The notes under the pieces were generated by a model. The model was not told where the DNA came from. It searched no databases and worked only from the letters and a program-made list of their open reading frames with translations. A program made the translations under genes and the position numbers. Shown here piece by piece: positions 8,091 to 16,394 of a stretch of 27,000 bases of DNA (position 1 is the stretch's first letter; every line of letters starts with the position of its first letter). This DNA is from Ktedonobacteraceae bacterium (GTDB lineage Bacteria; Chloroflexota; Ktedonobacteria; Ktedonobacterales; Ktedonobacteraceae), in the NCBI GenBank assembly GCA_014896635.1, contig JADBKA010000043.1, forward strand, positions 1 to 27,000, given 5' to 3'.

Positions 8091-8415
8091 TAATGCTTAA
8101 AAAGTAGTTGGACGCGACTGCGTAACGTGGAGAGGACTAACAAGGGTAAGGAAGGGGATGGCGAATCGCCAGAACAGGCGCAGGAACGGGCAGAAAAGAG
8201 CAGGGACGGCACAGCGGGAAAGCACGCGGGCGGTAAATGTTGTATAGTATAGATAACAGGGAAGAGAAAAGAGAGCGTGCATGCGCTCTGATGAGGGAGA
8301 TGGAGAGCAGAGTGGAGGGGATGTATGGTCGCGTTGAAACATCCTCAACTCTCAGGAGTGATACAGGGCTGCTCGCGCCGCACTTTTGTGGGATGAGAGA
8401 GGGTACATCGCAAAC
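8091..8415 (+). other. long purine-rich leader, no gene seen
   Basis: About 325 bases between the predicted transcription start and the NUDIX gene. The plus strand is strikingly rich in A and G from about 8130 to 8320. Open frames here lack a ribosome binding site and run on into the NUDIX gene out of frame. It could be an untranslated leader or a separate small RNA; I see no known riboswitch class. Confidence 0.4.
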
Positions 8416-8952
8416 ATGGAGCGATATCGAACAATGCGGGCCTACTCAGCAGGCGGCGTCGTCTTTCGTCTTATCCCGCTGCGCTCTTTCGACAGGGACT
8501 TCTCAGTCAGCGGGTTTTGCCGGGAATGCGGGGTTGCCGGCTTACAAAGTATAGTGACGATGGAAGTAGCACTGGTAGGGCGCAGCCATGCCGGCCTGTG
8601 GGCGTTGCCCAAAGGTACGCCACTCCCTGGCGAGACAATCGAACAGGTAGCAGTACGCGAAGTGCAGGAAGAAACCGGGTTAAAGGTGCATCTGATCGGC
8701 TATATTGGGAGTGTTTCCTACACGTTTGTGCGCGAGCATATCCGTTATCATAAACAGGTACGCCATTTCTTGCTGGAGGCTATCGGGGGTGATACTTCTC
8801 AGCATGATCATGAATACGATTCGGTAGAATGGTTCCCCATCCAGGAAGCCTGTCGCCGCCTGACCTACCAGAACGAGGTGCAAATTCTCTACCAGGCTGA
8901 AGGAATGCTCCAGCGGTGGCTGCAACACCGGCGCAAGGAAGGGCGGAGATGA
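8416..8952 (+). CDS. NUDIX hydrolase
   Basis: 178 residues with a perfect NUDIX box at residues 67-89: G67, then E73, and REVQEETGL, matching Gx5Ex7REUxEExGU, which binds the metal and splits a nucleoside diphosphate linked to another group. Between the first strand (SAGGVVFRL) and the next (VALVGRSHAG) there is an insertion of about 25 residues containing CREC, longer than in typical small NUDIX proteins. The start is uncertain: ATG 8386, 8416 and 8434 are all in frame and none has a strong ribosome binding site. Its stop overlaps the next start as ATGA. Substrate not predictable; it could be an Ap4A or (d)NTP pyrophosphohydrolase. Confidence 0.88.
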   Translation: MERYRTMRAYSAGGVVFRLIPLRSFDRDFSVSGFCRECGVAGLQSIVTMEVALVGRSHAGLWALPKGTPLPGETIEQVAVREVQEETGLKVHLIGYIGSVSYTFVREHIRYHKQVRHFLLEAIGGDTSQHDHEYDSVEWFPIQEACRRLTYQNEVQILYQAEGMLQRWLQHRRKEGRR

Positions 8953-9323
8953 GTAATATACTGCGCGATCCGCATTCCCCCTCATCGCACAGGATCGGGT
9001 TTTTCCGCCGCCTCCTCTTCCCCTATAGCGGGGATCAGGTGCTCACCTTCCAGCAAGGGCGGCGTGTCATTTTGACCTGGGTGTTGTTCTTCGGGCTGGC
9101 ACTATCACTTGGCAGCCTGCCGGTAGAACTGGCTCTGATGCAAACGGTTTCCCTGCGCGTGCTGGCTCTATCGTTCCTGCTTTCGTTTCTTGCCGGCGGA
9201 ATCATTTTCGGCGGTTTTGCTCTGCTTGTGGTTGCTATGAACAACCAGGCTGCTCGTTTCGTGCAGCAGCGGAAGCAAGCCGGTCATGATCACAATACCA
9301 GCGGAGGTAGGCATGGATCTTAG
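8949..9323 (+). CDS. small two-helix membrane protein, unknown function
   Basis: 124 residues; the start is fixed by the ATGA overlap with the NUDIX stop. A basic N-terminus (FFRRLLFPYSGDQ) precedes two hydrophobic segments at about residues 42-62 (VILTWVLFFGLALSLGSL) and 72-98 (VLALSFLLSFLAGGIIFGGF), then a short polar tail with His, Asn and Gln. No family was recognised. It overlaps the next gene by 11 bases, so the three genes form one tightly packed operon. Confidence 0.72.
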   Translation: MSNILRDPHSPSSHRIGFFRRLLFPYSGDQVLTFQQGRRVILTWVLFFGLALSLGSLPVELALMQTVSLRVLALSFLLSFLAGGIIFGGFALLVVAMNNQAARFVQQRKQAGHDHNTSGGRHGS

Positions 9324-9972
9324 CGTTGAAGGCAAAACAGAGCGTATTCCTCCCGGATCGCATATCTGTCAGTTGTACAGTAAGGTGACAGAGATTCCCG
9401 GCGTTACGGCGCGTTTACTGCGAGTGGGCCTTTCACTCTCCGAAAAGTGTATGTTCGCAGCAAACCCCGCGCAGGTGAAGGAACTGTGCGAAGAGTTGCG
9501 CAAACTGGGGTGTGATGTCGATGCGCTGGTAGCATCAGGACAGCTAGTCCTGTATGAAGAGCGAGAAGTGTTTCTAGCAAATGGGAAGCGGTTCGATCCC
9601 TACGCTTTGCTCTCATCTCATCAAACCTTTATTGCACAGGCGTTACGCGAGGGGTGGAAAGCAGTTCGTATTTCTATCGACATGACCTGGTTGTCAAAGG
9701 ACATTGCAACCGCTGAACAGATACTTAAGTATGAAGCTGCCTCTGATGCCGTATTCACTTTCCAGAATGCTCCTATTATTGCCCTGATGCATTACGATCA
9801 CAGTAAGCTAGTCCCTAACCTGATTGTGGAGTTGTTGAAACTGCATCCCATCTCTGTCGTCGGTAAATTCATCAGGCGCAATCCGTACTATGTTAATTCT
9901 GAGCAGTATATGCTTAAAATTCTCCGTATGAACAAAGAGAATAAGGAGAAGCGAAATAACGGTGAGAAATAG
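9313..9972 (+). CDS. MEDS-domain (DcmR-type sensory) protein
   Basis: 219 residues. GTG/ATG choice is clear: ATG 9313 has GGAGG 5 bases upstream, inside the end of the previous gene. The sequence IPPGSHICQLYSKVTEI, LLRVGLSLSEKCMFAANPAQV, and ALREGWKAVRISIDMTWLSKD follows the MEDS domain layout (methanogen/methylotroph DcmR sensory domain), a RecA/KaiC-like fold used as a sensor in anti-sigma-factor systems and in DcmR. The usual opening GxHxC is present as GSHIC. No HTH or kinase domain is fused, so it must act through a partner. Codons are more AT-rich towards its 3' end. The ligand is unknown. Confidence 0.8.
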   Translation: MDLSVEGKTERIPPGSHICQLYSKVTEIPGVTARLLRVGLSLSEKCMFAANPAQVKELCEELRKLGCDVDALVASGQLVLYEEREVFLANGKRFDPYALLSSHQTFIAQALREGWKAVRISIDMTWLSKDIATAEQILKYEAASDAVFTFQNAPIIALMHYDHSKLVPNLIVELLKLHPISVVGKFIRRNPYYVNSEQYMLKILRMNKENKEKRNNGEK

Positions 9973-10012
9973 CGCGGAGAACAGAAGATGGCTGTCTTCT
10001 CTGTTCTCCGCG
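9973..10012 (+). terminator. stem-loop after the NUDIX-MEDS operon
   Basis: CGCGGAGAACAG (9973-9984) and CTGTTCTCCGCG (10001-10012) form a perfect 12-base stem directly after the stop at 9972. The T-run after it is poor (TTCCTG), so termination may be Rho-assisted or bidirectional for the convergent genes. Confidence 0.6.
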
Positions 10013-10021
10013 TTCCTGTCA

Positions 10022-10083
10022 AATCTGTTTAAAATTTAAAAGGGGTATGACATTCTTAGAGGGGGAGTTGTTTAAAACAGATT
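10022..10083. repeat. AT-rich inverted repeat between convergent genes
   Basis: AATCTGTTTAAA (10022-10033) and TTTAAAACAGATT (10071-10083) are inverted with one extra base; the second arm covers the stop of the minus-strand AIM24 gene. It may act as a terminator for that gene. Confidence 0.4.
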
Positions 10084-11076
10084 GTTCAGGTTCAGATCAA
10101 GGTTGCTCTGCCCGCCTGCCTGCGGTGCTCCTTCGGTAGTTGGTGGATGATACGTCATGGACTGGATGCCAATACGGCCAGGGCCAATGAAGCGATTCAG
10201 GATGATAGAGGCGCCGGCCATAAACCCGCCGATAGCGCCCAGGATGCCTCCGCCGCGCTGTGAGCCTGCAACCGTTGTTACCGTCATTTGTACAGAAGGA
10301 TCTTTCCAGAGCCAGGCGCCCGGTTCGATATCCAGAGCTTCGCCAGGCGCCAGCATCTTCTCAAAAACATTGCCGTAGCCATGCAGCAGCAATATACCTT
10401 CGCTGCCCACTGCTGTAAACTGGTCGATGAAAATGCCCGTGCGACTGAAGAGGATATTTGCTGCTCCCTGTACGAAAGTAAAGTTGTAGTCGATATTGCC
10501 CGTTGCGACCAGGAACTGGTGTTCACGTACTTCGACTGTCTGACCCGGCAATAGGCGCAGCGCCACAATCTGTCCTACAGAGTCGCGTGAAAAAGCGATG
10601 TTACCCGGCCCATATGCCTCTGTCATGAAGATTTGCAGGCCGGCGAAGAAGCGCCTGGCGGCTCCTTGCAGCGACTTGAAACCGATCTGCACGCCGGGGT
10701 GCTTCCAGAGCAGAATGTGGTGCTCAAAGTAAATGGGCATTTGATTGCCGAGCATGATATCGACCACCGGCACGAGTTCGCCATCGATGGTGATGGTCAT
10801 ATCGGCCACACGCAGGGGGCCTTTGGGGTTATGCAGTTCGGCTCTGGGGACCGCATTTCCGAAGAGGCTGCTAGTATACTCTTCATACTGGTCAGGGGGT
10901 GTGTAGACCTGGGAGGGTGACGGATACGGCGAATAGTTTCCCTGGGGTGCTGGGGGGACAGGTGTCGCTGCGACGGGCGGGGGGGTCTGACCCTGGCTGG
11001 CCGGCAATGCCGCTCCGCAGCTTCCACAAAACTTGACTCCGGCAGCGACCGGATTCTGACAGCGAGGACAGATCAT
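10072..11076 (-). CDS. zinc-ribbon AIM24-family protein
   Basis: 334 residues from ATG 11076, which has AAGGAG upstream. The first 21 residues are a zinc ribbon (C3, C6, C17, C20: CPRC and CGSC), followed by a proline- and glutamine-rich linker to about residue 65. Residues 88-310 match the AIM24 (DUF124) double beta-barrel family, with LWKHPGVQIGFKSL, FFAGLQIFMTEAYGPG and FLVATGNIDYNFTFVQG. Bacterial members are of unknown role, sometimes linked to membrane or cell-surface processes, and the human-like name comes from a yeast mitochondrial inner-membrane protein. A glycine-rich hydrophobic stretch (GGGILGAIGGFMAGASIIL) near residue 285 could touch the membrane. Transcribed towards the NUDIX operon. 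Confidence 0.9.
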   Translation of the reverse strand: MICPRCQNPVAAGVKFCGSCGAALPASQGQTPPPVAATPVPPAPQGNYSPYPSPSQVYTPPDQYEEYTSSLFGNAVPRAELHNPKGPLRVADMTITIDGELVPVVDIMLGNQMPIYFEHHILLWKHPGVQIGFKSLQGAARRFFAGLQIFMTEAYGPGNIAFSRDSVGQIVALRLLPGQTVEVREHQFLVATGNIDYNFTFVQGAANILFSRTGIFIDQFTAVGSEGILLLHGYGNVFEKMLAPGEALDIEPGAWLWKDPSVQMTVTTVAGSQRGGGILGAIGGFMAGASIILNRFIGPGRIGIQSMTYHPPTTEGAPQAGGQSNLDLNLNNLF

Positions 11077-11205
11077 AGATTTTTCTCCTTCTCCCTTCTG
11101 ATGTTGCTTGCTCACTGATCGGTTAACCTTGATCATAACAGGTAAACGCAGAATGAACAAGAGGGCCAAAAAGAGAAGTCCAGCAGGATCGATGCTCTTC
11201 TAACG

Positions 11206-11297
11206 GGGGAATGGGGGTATCCCAGAGGCGTTCACTTAACAGAAGGGGGGTCCAGGGGGGCTTTGCCCCCCTGGCGGGGGCATGGGGGTACCCCCCA
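11206..11297. repeat. G-rich palindromic spacer element
   Basis: A 10-base perfect stem CCAGGGGGGC (11252-11261) / GCCCCCCTGG (11265-11274) with loop TTT is followed by CGGGGGCATGGGGG and a near-palindrome TGGGGGTACCCCCCA (11283-11297). The motif ATGGGGGTAYCCC also occurs upstream at about 11211. Runs of five or six G occur repeatedly, so a G-quadruplex is possible. It lies between two minus-strand genes and could stop or stall transcription. Confidence 0.6.
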
Positions 11298-11359
11298 CTT
11301 CTTTCTCTCTCATTTAGTGATGGACAGACCAGCCAGTAAGGAGAAGGAAAAGAGAGAGG

Positions 11360-11734
11360 CTAAAGAACAAAGCTATCGGCGAGCGGGCTGCGCACATTGC
11401 TGTTCTCACGCTTGTCGCTATTGAGATTGACCGTTGCCTGCCCGCCGGTGGGACGGCCATTCTGGGCGTAGTTATTTGGAGAACTCTGCGACATAGGCGG
11501 CGGAGTTTGCATGCTCTGTAAAGCGGCCTGTGACTGGGGAGAGAGCTGCCCCGCCTCGGTAGCGAGCTGGATAGTTTTCCCCTCGATGACGACGGCGATC
11601 CCGACGCCCCTGCGCAATTCTGCAAGTTGACGACGGAGTTCGCGGTTTTCAGCTTCTAATGCGTCCATTAACTTTTTCTGCTCAAGCAGCATCTGTGCAA
11701 TGCCTTCAAAGCCAGCGCTAGCAGTGCGATCCAT
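11360..11734 (-). CDS. small coiled-coil protein, unknown function
   Basis: 124 residues from ATG 11734, with AGGAGG 8 bases upstream (11743-11748), a much better start than the open frame beginning at 11818. Residues 10-42 form a strong coiled coil (LLEQKKLMDALEAENRELRR). Residues 43-60 resemble a short beta pair (GIAVVIEGKTIQLA) and the rest is low-complexity glutamine, proline, serine and asparagine. No family recognised. It lies 92 bases after coaBC on the same strand, and the coiled coil suggests oligomerisation. Confidence 0.7.
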   Translation of the reverse strand: MDRTASAGFEGIAQMLLEQKKLMDALEAENRELRRQLAELRRGVGIAVVIEGKTIQLATEAGQLSPQSQAALQSMQTPPPMSQSSPNNYAQNGRPTGGQATVNLNSDKRENSNVRSPLADSFVL

Positions 11735-11826
11735 AGTGGGTTCCTCCTGCGTACTTCGTGTACCCATTAATTCTAAAACAAAATCTCCCATCACAGCGCC
11801 ACGTCTCCTCAACGCCAACTGGCAAT

Positions 11827-13086
11827 TTATGTTTGTCTGCCCAACAACGACACAACCCGGTCTAGAATTGCTGCCGCGACGCCGGGTTTGGGCATTACAG
11901 GTAAATCTTCCATTGCACCGTTGGCATGAAAGATAAGAACTTTGTTGGTGTCCGTGCCAAAACCACTATCCGAGCGAGTGACGTCATTCGCTACCAGGAG
12001 ATCCAGGTGTTTCTTCGCCAGTTTCTCCTTTGCATGCGCTACCAGATCATGCGTCTCGGCAGCGAAGCCCACACGTATCAAACGCCGGCTCGCCTGCTGG
12101 TGATCGTATCGCTCGTCGGCCAGGTAGGCTAGTTCTTCCAGGATATCGGGGTTTTGCACCATGTGGATAAAAAAACCCTCTTCTCCTTCCTGTCCTCTCA
12201 CCTCACTACCACTTTTTTTGATCTTTTGCGGGGCCGGATGAAGCGGGCGGAAATCCGCGACCGCAGCACTCATGATCAATGCATCAGCATCGGAAATGAA
12301 TTGATGAATGGCATCGCGCATCTGCATGGCCGTTTCGACGCTGTGCAGCTCTACCCCGTAGGGGGCAGGCACTTCAGTCGGCCCGGCTATCAGGATGACA
12401 TGTGCGCCCCGGTCTCTGGCCTCGGCTGCCAGGGCGTACCCCATCTTTCCTGATGAGCGATTGCCTATATAGCGCACCGGGTCGAGCGGCTCACGTGTGC
12501 CGCCGGCGGTAACAATCACCCGGCGGCCTGCCAGAGCGCCTGTGCGTCCAAGCACAGTGCTGATCGCTTCTAACAGAGTGGTCGTCTCTGGCAGGCGACC
12601 GGGGCCGATGGCACCGGAAGCCAGGCGACCCACCTCCGGCTCAACGACATAAGCCCCCCGTTCCTTCAAGAGAGCAAGATTAGCCTGTGTTGCCGGGTGC
12701 GTGTACATATCCTTGTACATTGCAGGCGCCAGCAATAAAGGGGCCTGTGTCGCCAGAGCCACAGCGGTCAGCATATTATCCGCCAGGCCATGTGCCAGCT
12801 TTGCAATCGTATTAGCAGTTGCTGGCACAACTGCCAGCAGCTCCGCCGATTCCGCCAGCGCGATATGTGTCTCCGCTGCTTTACCAGACGGCTCCCACAG
12901 ATCGCTGTAGACGGGCCGGTGGCTCATCGTCGCAAATGTGAGCGGGCGGATGAAGTCCTCCGCGTGCTCGGTCATGATCACATCAACAAGCGCGCCGGCC
13001 TGCTGCAACTGGCTGACCAGCTCCACCGCTTTGTAGGATGCAATCCCTCCACAGATTCCGACGATGATACGCCTGTTCAGTAACAT
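11827..13086 (-). CDS. coaBC: CoaBC: phosphopantothenoylcysteine decarboxylase / phosphopantothenate-cysteine ligase
   Basis: 419 residues, the normal length. It makes 4'-phosphopantetheine in coenzyme A synthesis: CoaB (C-terminal half) joins cysteine to phosphopantothenate and CoaC (N-terminal half, FMN) decarboxylates the product. CoaC opens with GICGGIASYKAVEL and keeps the catalytic histidine H74 (ETHIAL). CoaB has VTAGGTREPLDPVRYIGNRSSG, SAAVADF and the KIKK lysine. Two positions usually cited for CoaC differ: the PxMNxxMW asparagine is tyrosine Y124 (APAMYKDMY) and the flap cysteine is serine S157 (LASGAIGPGRL); substitutions at these sites are seen in other phyla, so activity is not excluded. 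An insert SGSEVRGQEGEEG follows KIKK. The ATG has GGAAG close upstream. Confidence 0.95.
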   Translation of the reverse strand: MLLNRRIIVGICGGIASYKAVELVSQLQQAGALVDVIMTEHAEDFIRPLTFATMSHRPVYSDLWEPSGKAAETHIALAESAELLAVVPATANTIAKLAHGLADNMLTAVALATQAPLLLAPAMYKDMYTHPATQANLALLKERGAYVVEPEVGRLASGAIGPGRLPETTTLLEAISTVLGRTGALAGRRVIVTAGGTREPLDPVRYIGNRSSGKMGYALAAEARDRGAHVILIAGPTEVPAPYGVELHSVETAMQMRDAIHQFISDADALIMSAAVADFRPLHPAPQKIKKSGSEVRGQEGEEGFFIHMVQNPDILEELAYLADERYDHQQASRRLIRVGFAAETHDLVAHAKEKLAKKHLDLLVANDVTRSDSGFGTDTNKVLIFHANGAMEDLPVMPKPGVAAAILDRVVSLLGRQT

Positions 13087-13247
13087 GATCTTCCGCTATC
13101 CTTATCTCACTCGCTTCAGGCGGATCAACGGCCCTGCAACATACAATGAAGGACAGTGCTACGATAGCACAGTGCGCCTGTTCCGGCAAGTCTTTTGCCT
13201 GGAAGTACCCCTGGAAGTACCATCCACACCCTCTCAGTCTTCTCACT

Positions 13248-16200
13248 TCACGAACGGATGTCTTTGCGCTTCAAAAACCAGCCGATAGCCCAGCCCAGGA
13301 TCACGATGGTGATTGCCAGGGCAACCCAGCAGAGCAGGAGATGCGCAACGGCTTCGGGCTTGCTGGTAGTCGAGAAAAGCAGGCCCTTGAACGAGAAGTC
13401 GTCGGCCCCCAGTTTATCGCCGTGCAGGCCCACCGTTGAACCCATCGCGGCCATCGCCCAGCGCGTCGGGAAGAAGGCGCCGATAACCTGTAAGAGTGGC
13501 GATTTGTCGAGCGAGAAGACGACGCCCGCGAAGATGACCTGCGGCAGCAGCGCCAGCGGTACAAGGCTCATAGCGCGATCATTGTTCGAGACGATGGCCG
13601 AGATAGTCAGGCCGATCATCAGGCCAGCTATCGAGGTCAGCGCCATCGTAATATAGATCTCTACAAATGGTGAGAAGAGAATCTGCTGTGATGGCAGGCG
13701 CTCTATCGGTGAGCGGGCAAACACGACGGCAACGAGTATCAAGCTTTGCAGCAGGCAGAGCAGGCCCAGCACGAAGAATTTAGAGAAGATGTAAGGGATG
13801 ATGCCCAGATTGACCGCGCGCTCACGCCGGTAGATGGCGGCCTCCTTGACGATTTCTCGCGAACCATTGATGCAGCCAAACATGACTGCCGCAAACGCCA
13901 TGATGAAGAGATCCTTCTGTGCATCGCCTCCCGAACCTGGTGCGATGGCTTCCTGCAACACCTGTTCCTTCGTTTTATGCTGCTGTTGCAAGAATGCCTG
14001 GCCTTGCTCTGTATCGAGCGCTGCAGCGACACGGTTGCAGTTACGGCTTACAATCGGCCCGCTTGTATCGGTAATGTTAGCGCGTGTGGGACAGTTTGCA
14101 ACACTAGTGACTGCGAACGTGCCTGCATCCATCAGGAAGAGCAGGACAAGCGCGATGATGGGGGCCTGGAGCAATAGAATCGCCAGATTGGCCGTATCGT
14201 TTTTCAGCAGTTCCAGGTAGCGTACGGCAAGGATGCGGAACTGCTTCCAGGGATTGCCGCGCTTGGGCGGCTTGACGGCTGTGGTGGCGGTTGGATTGTA
14301 GGCCCGATTCCCGCCCTGCTGGAGCGGGGCCAGCACATAACGCTGGTAGGCGGGCGATTGCCTGAAGCGCGCCTCGGCCTGCGCCGGGATGTCGGGATTC
14401 TCGTCGGTGGGTTCCAGCGCGCTATAGATTTCGGCGAAGTCGCTCTTCTCGAAGTATTCTTTGGCTTCGTCAGGGGGACCAAAGTAGGCCAGGCGGCCAC
14501 CACGCGCCAGGAAGCAGACGTAGTCGCAAGCATTGATGTTGTTCGTCGCATGCGTCACCAGGACAATAGTACGGCCCCGGTCGGCCAGCCGGCGCATCAG
14601 CGACATCATCTTGCGGTCGAGGCCCGGATCGAGGCCCGACGTCGGCTCATCCAGGAAGAAGACACTGGGATTGGCGAGCAGTTCAAGCGCAATGGAGACG
14701 CGCTTGCGTTGTCCGCCTGAGAGCTTGCTGATCAGCAGGTTGCGCTGTTTCTTCATCTCGACGTCTTCGAGCACCTCTTCAATGCGCTGCCTGATCTGCT
14801 GTTTTGTGAAGTCATCGGGCAGGCGCATTCTAGCAGCGTAGTAGAGAGCGCGCTCGACGGTCAGATCGCGGTGAATGATGTCGTCCTGCGGCACATAGCC
14901 GAGTTGGGTGCTGAAAGCTGCCAGATTCTTGTAGTAGTCCTGGCCGTTGTAGAGCACGGTTCCCTGCTGAGCCGGGCGCAGGCCATTGAGCGCATTCAGC
15001 AGTGTTGACTTACCGGCGCCGGAGCCACCGACCAGGGCGACAAATTTGCGCGGTGGGATGACCAGCGAGATATCGTTGAGCAGCACCACTTGCTGGTTGC
15101 CACGCCTGACGAGACGTAGCGCATCAATACGGACGCCACTGCTTTCGTCGTGCTGGGCAAGATGCGTCCCGGTATAGGCAAGTTTAAAAGGACCGATGCG
15201 AATTTCATCGCCAGGATTAAGTGGTCGCGTGTGGACCCGCTGTCCATTCACATATGTATGGTTGGTGCTGCGCAAATCAACGATGCGATAGCCCCCCTGT
15301 GCCTGTTCCAGGCGAGCATGGTGGCCGGAGACCTGGGGATGGTTCAGCACAACCATATTGTCGGGCAGGCGGCCAAGCGTGATCACAGGCGCCCCCAGAG
15401 CAATAGGACGAATTTCCGGTACGGCTTCCTGCGGCGCGCCCGTGCCGTCATTATAGGTCAGCGTGACAAACGTACCATTTTCATCACTGATGCGCAGAAC
15501 ATCACCGCGCGTCAGGACGAGGCGAAATTGCTCGTTGCCCCGATAGGCGCGTCCCTTGTAGTCGATGCCGTTCAGCGTGCGGCCTCGCTGAGGATGAGGA
15601 TGGATGAAGACAAGCCGGTTTCCCTCACGCACAATCTGCGCATGGAAACCAGAGACAGTCGGCCTGTCGATCCAGATCGCGCCCGGATCGCCACGCTGCT
15701 GTCGCTCACGCAAGGACGGGTCACGTCCAATATCAATGACCGGCGCGGCCAGCCGATAGGTATGCCTGTTGCGATCAGTGTTGGTGCTGACTTCGAGCGT
15801 AGGCTCGCCGCTGGCTCGTTCTGTGCCGGTGCTGGGAGCCTGGGCCATTGGTGGCGAGAAGGCAGCCTCGGTTCCACCGGAAGCTTGCGTTGAGAGTGGA
15901 GCAAAGGCAGGTGACACCGACGGTGGCGATGAAGCAGGGGGTACCGAGGAAAAAGCAGAGACAGGCGGCATTGACGGGGGTGATGAGGCAGGTGGCATCG
16001 CGGAGAAAGGATCTGACCGCGCGGTGAGGGGAGTCGAGGAAGGGATAGAGACCTCGAAACGGAAAGTAGTAGTGGGGCCAAGTCCTATAGTGTCGTTGTG
16101 AGCGAGCGGTGATTGTTCTACTTCACGCTGATTCACGGTGACAATATTCTTAGGAGCGAGCTTCCTGATCATCCACGCCTCCCCGTTCCAGAGAAGCTGG

Positions 16201-16394
16201 GCATGCTGGCGCGAAACCGCCGGATCGGCGATGACAACATCATTTTTTAGCTGCGGGTCGTTCGGGTCACCGCCGCGCCCAATATAGATCAAAGGCTTTG
16301 TGATAAGGAAAGTTTTCCCCGCCATCGGCCCGCTGAGAAAGTGAATAGAACCAAGCACCGAGGGACTATTGACCATTTCCATAGTGATGAGCAT
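13248..16394 (-). CDS. FHA-FHA-FHA ABC transporter fusion (ABC-2 type, ABCG-like)
   Basis: 1048 residues. Residues 14-115, 198-312 and 330-408 are three FHA domains, which bind phosphothreonine; the first has GRGG...VSRQHAQ, the second IGRD...VSGFHAQ and the third LGRLPDN...VSGHHARL with STNHTYVNG. A serine/proline-rich linker (118-198) joins the first two. The ABC ATPase follows: Walker A GGSGAGKST (456-464), signature LSGGQ (558-562), Walker B VFFLDEP (578-584), switch H615. The membrane half (about 710-1048) has six helices and a loop with paired cysteines (NCPTRANI, SRNC), as in ABCG half-transporters. It likely exports or pumps a lipid or small molecule under Ser/Thr kinase control. An in-frame stop lies just before ATG 16394. 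An AAAGGAGG at 16442-16449 is too far upstream to serve it. Downstream is coaBC, 161 bases away. Confidence 0.94.
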   Translation of the reverse strand: MLITMEMVNSPSVLGSIHFLSGPMAGKTFLITKPLIYIGRGGDPNDPQLKNDVVIADPAVSRQHAQLLWNGEAWMIRKLAPKNIVTVNQREVEQSPLAHNDTIGLGPTTTFRFEVSIPSSTPLTARSDPFSAMPPASSPPSMPPVSAFSSVPPASSPPSVSPAFAPLSTQASGGTEAAFSPPMAQAPSTGTERASGEPTLEVSTNTDRNRHTYRLAAPVIDIGRDPSLRERQQRGDPGAIWIDRPTVSGFHAQIVREGNRLVFIHPHPQRGRTLNGIDYKGRAYRGNEQFRLVLTRGDVLRISDENGTFVTLTYNDGTGAPQEAVPEIRPIALGAPVITLGRLPDNMVVLNHPQVSGHHARLEQAQGGYRIVDLRSTNHTYVNGQRVHTRPLNPGDEIRIGPFKLAYTGTHLAQHDESSGVRIDALRLVRRGNQQVVLLNDISLVIPPRKFVALVGGSGAGKSTLLNALNGLRPAQQGTVLYNGQDYYKNLAAFSTQLGYVPQDDIIHRDLTVERALYYAARMRLPDDFTKQQIRQRIEEVLEDVEMKKQRNLLISKLSGGQRKRVSIALELLANPSVFFLDEPTSGLDPGLDRKMMSLMRRLADRGRTIVLVTHATNNINACDYVCFLARGGRLAYFGPPDEAKEYFEKSDFAEIYSALEPTDENPDIPAQAEARFRQSPAYQRYVLAPLQQGGNRAYNPTATTAVKPPKRGNPWKQFRILAVRYLELLKNDTANLAILLLQAPIIALVLLFLMDAGTFAVTSVANCPTRANITDTSGPIVSRNCNRVAAALDTEQGQAFLQQQHKTKEQVLQEAIAPGSGGDAQKDLFIMAFAAVMFGCINGSREIVKEAAIYRRERAVNLGIIPYIFSKFFVLGLLCLLQSLILVAVVFARSPIERLPSQQILFSPFVEIYITMALTSIAGLMIGLTISAIVSNNDRAMSLVPLALLPQVIFAGVVFSLDKSPLLQVIGAFFPTRWAMAAMGSTVGLHGDKLGADDFSFKGLLFSTTSKPEAVAHLLLCWVALAITIVILGWAIGWFLKRKDIRS

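Noticed and set aside
8237..8554. 105-codon plus-strand frame in the leader of the NUDIX gene
   Set aside because: Overlaps the NUDIX gene out of frame, no ribosome binding site, arginine- and glutamate-rich because of the purine bias.
15150..15893. 247-codon plus-strand frame
   Set aside because: Antisense to the FHA domains of the ABC fusion, no start signal, no family.
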